A DNA stretch of 7,929 bases from Clostridiales bacterium (GTDB lineage: Bacteria > Bacillota > Clostridia > Tissierellales > Sedimentibacteraceae): positions 1 through 7,929 of the forward strand of contig DNNV01000070.1 of assembly GCA_003497505.1 (NCBI GenBank), in the 5' to 3' direction. Numbering within the stretch: the stretch's first letter is position 1; every line of letters starts with the position of its first letter. The translations under genes were made by a program, and so were the position numbers. The notes below the pieces were generated by a model. That model made no database searches. It was not told where the DNA came from and was given only the letters and a program-made list of their open reading frames with translations. Positions 4,994 to 7,929 of the stretch are shown here, one piece after another.

Positions 4994-5980
4994 TTGAAAA
5001 TTACAAACGAGCAAATTAAGAACATGTATGAAACAATGCTTAAAATTCGTAAATTTGAAACAAGAGCAAAGGATTTATTTGCCGAAGGCAAGGTTGGAGG
5101 TTTCGTCCACCTTTATATCGGCGAGGAAGCAGTGGCAACGGGAGCCTGTGCTAATTTGAGAGATGACGACTATATAACAAGCACACACAGAGGACATGGT
5201 CACATTATAGCCAAGGGCGGAGACCTGAAATATATGATGGCTGAGCTGTTTCAAAAAGAGACAGGCTATTGTAAGGGGAAAGGAGGTTCCATGCACATAG
5301 CGGATGCTACCAAGGGAATATTGGGAGCTAACGGAATTGTTGGAGCAGGCCATAATATCGCTGTGGGTTCGGGACTTGCCATACAGCACAGAAAGACAGA
5401 CCAGGTTTGTTTATGCTTTTTTGGTGATGCCTCTACCAATCAGAGTACATTCCATGAGGCGTTAAATCTTGCCAGTGTCTGGAAGCTGCCTGTGATATTC
5501 GTGTGTGAAAATAACGGCTATGGAATTTCAGTAAGCCAGGCAAAACATCAGGCAATAACGGATGTTTCTGTAAGAGCTGCAGCATACAATATACCGGGAG
5601 TTACAGTGGACGGAAATGATGTGTTTGCAGTATACGAGGCTGTGGGAGAAGCTTCTTCCAGAGCACGAAAGGGACAGGGCCCCACGCTGATAGAGTGCAA
5701 GACTTACAGATGGAGGGGGCACTTTGAGGGAGATCCCACTGTTTACAGACCGGATGGTGAATTGGAAGCATGGATTAAGAAGGATCCAATACCGAGATTG
5801 GAAAAATATATGCTGGAAAATGATGTGATGACTGAAGAAGAAATAGCAGGGGCCAATGAGCGTATTGATGCATTGGTGGAGGAGGCAGAAAGATTTGCTG
5901 ACGAAAGCAGCATGCCGTCATTGGAGTCAGCACTTCAGGATGTTTATACAGATATAATAGAGGAGGGCAGAGTAAGATGA
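4994..5980 (+). CDS. acoA: Acetoin dehydrogenase E1 component, alpha subunit (thiamine-diphosphate dependent)
   Basis: This 328-aa protein is the alpha half of the E1 heterotetramer. With AcoB it uses thiamine diphosphate to cleave acetoin, passing the two-carbon unit to the lipoyl E2 (AcoC). Family landmarks are TSTHRGHGH (62-70), GKGGSMHIAD (95-104) and GANGIVGAG (111-119). The cofactor motif starts GDASTNQSTFHEALN (144-158) and ends CENNGYG (171-177), and RWRGHFEGDP is at 239-248. The motif reads GDA where the classic form is GDG. The length matches acetoin dehydrogenase and other short E1 alpha subunits. TTG 4994 is preferred over ATG 4976 because the ribosome binding site lies between them. 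The stop overlaps the acoB start by 4 nt (ATGA), pointing to translational coupling. By sequence alone a 2-oxoacid or pyruvate E1 alpha is similar; acoR, acoX and the promoter context favour acetoin. Confidence 0.92.
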   Translation: MKITNEQIKNMYETMLKIRKFETRAKDLFAEGKVGGFVHLYIGEEAVATGACANLRDDDYITSTHRGHGHIIAKGGDLKYMMAELFQKETGYCKGKGGSMHIADATKGILGANGIVGAGHNIAVGSGLAIQHRKTDQVCLCFFGDASTNQSTFHEALNLASVWKLPVIFVCENNGYGISVSQAKHQAITDVSVRAAAYNIPGVTVDGNDVFAVYEAVGEASSRARKGQGPTLIECKTYRWRGHFEGDPTVYRPDGELEAWIKKDPIPRLEKYMLENDVMTEEEIAGANERIDALVEEAERFADESSMPSLESALQDVYTDIIEEGRVR

Positions 5981-6948
5981 GAAAAATGACTTATGCTGAA
6001 GGAATCAGAGAGGGAATGAGCATGAGAATGAGAGAAAATTCTAATGTTATTCTCTTCGGGGAAGACGTGGGAAAATTCGGAGGCTGCTTCGGTGTATCCG
6101 CAGGAATGTTTGATGAATTCGGAGAAGAGATGATAAGAGATACACCCATATCCGAGGGTGTTATTGTAGGAGCAGCCGTAGGCTCTGCCGCTTGCGGACT
6201 AAGACCTATAGCCGAATTGATGTTTGTTGATTTTCTTACTGTGGGAATGGATCAGCTTGTAAATCAGGCTGCTAAAATGAGATACATGTTCGGCGGAAAG
6301 ATAACTCTTCCTATGGTGCTGCGCCTTCCCGGAGGGGGAGGAACAAGCGCTGCGGCACAGCACTCCCAATCTCTTGAAGCCTGGGTAACTCATGTTCCGG
6401 GATTAAAGGTTGTATATCCTTCCAATGCTCAGGACGCATTGGGTATGATGCTTACGGCCATAGACGATGACAACCCTGTGGTGTTTATGGAAAACAAGGT
6501 TCTGTATTCCGTGAAGAGCGATGTTGAGGATGAAGTAAAGCCTATACCATTTGGCAAGGCTTCAGTAAAAAGAGAGGGAAGCGACGTTACCATCATAACA
6601 TACGGAAAGCAGGTGCTTGATTCTCTTAAGGCTGCCGAGACTTTGGCCAAGGAAGGTATTGATGTGGAAGTGATAGACTTAAGGTCATTGTTCCCTCTTG
6701 ACAAGGATGCTATATATAATTCCATAGAAAAGACACACAAAGTGGTTGTGGTGAGTGAAGAAGCCAAGAGAGGAGCATTTACGGGAGAGATAGCTTCCAT
6801 GATAGCCGAGGAAAGATTTTATGAATTGGATGCTCCAATAAAGAGAATAGGAGCGCTGAATACACCAATAGCCTTTGCTTCAAATCTTGAAAGCTACATC
6901 CTTCCTAATGAGCAGGATATTGTATTGGCGGTTAAATCACTTTTCTGA
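5977..6948 (+). CDS. acoB: Acetoin dehydrogenase E1 component, beta subunit
   Basis: This 323-aa protein is the beta subunit of the E1 enzyme, of normal family length. Visible landmarks are the N-terminal MTYAEGIREGM and LFGEDVGKFGG (27-36). In TPISEG (56-61), E60 is the glutamate expected to activate the thiamine ring. FVDFLTVGMDQLVNQAAK (83-100) and GGTSAAAQHSQSLEAW (121-136) follow, with the conserved active-site H129. The C-terminal transketolase-C domain has VEVIDLRSLFPLD (230-242) and VVVVSEEAKRGAF (256-268). The ATG at 5977 overlaps the acoA stop, with GGAGGG (5962-5967) 9 nt ahead; a second ATG at 5986 is too far from it. The gene is followed by a 78-nt gap with a hairpin and then acoX. 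The name rests on gene order as well as sequence, since pyruvate and 2-oxoacid E1 beta subunits look alike. Confidence 0.93.
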   Translation: MRKMTYAEGIREGMSMRMRENSNVILFGEDVGKFGGCFGVSAGMFDEFGEEMIRDTPISEGVIVGAAVGSAACGLRPIAELMFVDFLTVGMDQLVNQAAKMRYMFGGKITLPMVLRLPGGGGTSAAAQHSQSLEAWVTHVPGLKVVYPSNAQDALGMMLTAIDDDNPVVFMENKVLYSVKSDVEDEVKPIPFGKASVKREGSDVTIITYGKQVLDSLKAAETLAKEGIDVEVIDLRSLFPLDKDAIYNSIEKTHKVVVVSEEAKRGAFTGEIASMIAEERFYELDAPIKRIGALNTPIAFASNLESYILPNEQDIVLAVKSLF

Positions 6949-6964
6949 TATAAGCAGACAAACA

Positions 6965-6997
6965 CTAATCTGCCTGCTAAATGTGCAGGCAGATTAG
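6965..6997. other. Perfect 13-bp hairpin between acoB and acoX, no T-run
   Basis: CTAATCTGCCTGC (6965-6977) and GCAGGCAGATTAG (6985-6997) are exact reverse complements around the 7-nt loop TAAATGT. The sequence after the stem (CATAATGTGCTATAGG) has no T-run, so a standard Rho-independent terminator is unlikely. As RNA it would be a stable intercistronic stem, able to protect the upstream message from 3' exonucleases or mark a processing point, and so set acoX below or apart from acoAB. Confidence 0.8.
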
Positions 6998-7026
6998 CAT
7001 AATGTGCTATAGGAAGGAGTGATAAT

Positions 7027-7929
7027 GTGATTTCAATAGGCATAATAGCGAATCCTGCCTCTGGAAAGGATATACGGAGACTTGTTTCTCATGCAACTAC
7101 AATAGATAACAACGAGAAAATAAATATTGTTGAGAGAATTGTGCTTGGAGCTCAGGCCTTGGGTGTAGAAAGGGTATACATGATGCCGGATTCACATAAT
7201 ATGGGCTACATGGTTGAAGATAAGCTGAACACCTGCAACGAGCTGAAATGCGACATAAATGTAATTAATATGATGAGGTTTGACGGAGCGGAGGATACGC
7301 AGACAGCGGCAGAGCTCATGGAGAATATAGGCGTAGGATGCATAGTCACCCTGGGAGGTGACGGAACAAACAGAGCAGTTGCAAAGGTTGTGAAGGATAC
7401 TCCTCTCATATCCATATCCACAGGAACTAACAACGTTTATCCTGTAATGATGGAAGGAACCGTTGCGGGAATGGCCGCAGCAGCGGTTGCTTCGGGACGT
7501 CTTGACAATAACTTATTTGTAAAAAGAGACAAGCGTATAGAGATATACAGAAACGGTGAACTTGTGGATATTGCTCTCATAGACGCCGTTATATCCACTG
7601 ATGTGTTTGTGGGCTCAAAGGCCATATGGGATATGGACAGCATTGAGAAAATAATAGTTACAAGATGTCATCCCGCATCTATCGGATTTTCATCAATAAT
7701 GGGAAGCAAAATAATAATTGACGCTTCGGATGACTGCGGAGCGTATTCGGAAATAAATGCAAAGGGTACAAAAGTTATTGCGGCTGTGGCGGCGGGAGTT
7801 TTGACTCCCATTGCAGTTTCAGAGCCGATTATATTAAATTTGGACGATGAATATAAATTTATCTCGAGCGCAAGAGGGACAATAGCCCTTGATGGTGAAA
7901 GGGATATAACTTTTGCGGAAAATCAGGAG
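7027..7929 (+). CDS. acoX: AcoX, NAD-kinase-like protein of the acetoin operon (3' end outside the window)
   Basis: From the GTG at 7027 the frame is open for 301 codons to the window edge; the stop is not seen. AAGGAG (7014-7019) lies 7 nt before this GTG, and the ATG at 7025 is immediately followed by a stop, so GTG is the start. The protein belongs to the ATP-NAD kinase/AcoX superfamily. NPASGKDIRRL is near the N-terminus (9-19). GGDGTNR at 110-116 is the nucleotide-binding signature, STGTNNVYP at 131-139 is the second conserved motif, and DGER is at 289-292. AcoX is found in many acetoin operons between acoB and acoC; its biochemical role is not established. Usual AcoX proteins are a little over 330 aa, so only a short tail should be missing. 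Genes for E2 and E3 are expected beyond the edge. Confidence 0.88.
   Translation, partial: MISIGIIANPASGKDIRRLVSHATTIDNNEKINIVERIVLGAQALGVERVYMMPDSHNMGYMVEDKLNTCNELKCDINVINMMRFDGAEDTQTAAELMENIGVGCIVTLGGDGTNRAVAKVVKDTPLISISTGTNNVYPVMMEGTVAGMAAAAVASGRLDNNLFVKRDKRIEIYRNGELVDIALIDAVISTDVFVGSKAIWDMDSIEKIIVTRCHPASIGFSSIMGSKIIIDASDDCGAYSEINAKGTKVIAAVAAGVLTPIAVSEPIILNLDDEYKFISSARGTIALDGERDITFAENQE

Noticed and set aside
6429..6800. 123-codon minus-strand open frame inside acoB
   Set aside because: Ser/Thr-rich low-complexity translation typical of an antisense shadow; the plus strand encodes a conserved transketolase C-terminal domain.
6965..6997. Terminator ending the operon after acoB
   Set aside because: The stem is strong but no T-run follows, and acoX continues on the same strand with its own ribosome binding site.

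Overview
The window reads as chromosomal DNA from a low-to-moderate-GC anaerobic Firmicute, most likely class Clostridia. The signs are strong purine-rich Shine-Dalgarno sequences (GGAGG types), heavy AGA/AGG and ATA codon use, TTG and GTG starts, and the families present. No rRNA, tRNA, CRISPR array or insertion-sequence transposase was recognised. The species cannot be named from this sequence alone.

Layout: (1) Positions 1-321, minus strand, hold the N-terminal end of a membrane sensor, probably a methyl-accepting chemotaxis protein, cut by the window edge. (2) Positions 322-609 are a divergent regulatory gap with a 13-bp palindrome, a tandem 11-bp repeat and a candidate -10 box. (3) Positions 610-1377 encode a classical short-chain dehydrogenase/reductase closed by a Rho-independent terminator. 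(4) Positions 1518-2339 hold a 95-aa SemiSWEET/PQ-loop membrane protein and a small nitroreductase-family flavoprotein, only 3 nt apart. (5) Positions 2403-4331 encode a 642-aa sigma-54 enhancer-binding activator of the AcoR type (GAF, PAS, AAA+, Fis-type HTH). (6) Positions 4332-4607 are a regulatory gap with a strong terminator, a 136-bp stretch bounded by 17-bp inverted repeats, and a near-consensus sigma-54 (-24/-12) promoter. (7) From 4608 to the window end runs the promoter's operon: a Lin0512-family protein of unknown function, acetoin dehydrogenase E1 alpha (acoA), E1 beta (acoB), and an AcoX/NAD-kinase-like protein (acoX) that runs off the edge.

How it fits together: AcoR is expected to sense acetoin or a related signal through its GAF/PAS part. 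It would then activate RNA polymerase-sigma-54 at 4567-4582, switching on the thiamine-diphosphate-dependent acetoin dehydrogenase complex, which splits acetoin to acetaldehyde and acetyl-CoA. The E2 (acoC) and E3 (acoL) genes probably lie beyond the right edge. The least explained points are the Lin0512 protein in first position of this operon, the repeat structure between acoR and the promoter, and a perfect 13-bp hairpin without a U-tract between acoB and acoX. Three of the four operon genes appear to use GTG or TTG starts. For the Lin0512 gene and acoA, the longer ATG/TTG-started reading frames begin inside the promoter or upstream of the real ribosome binding site and look wrong.
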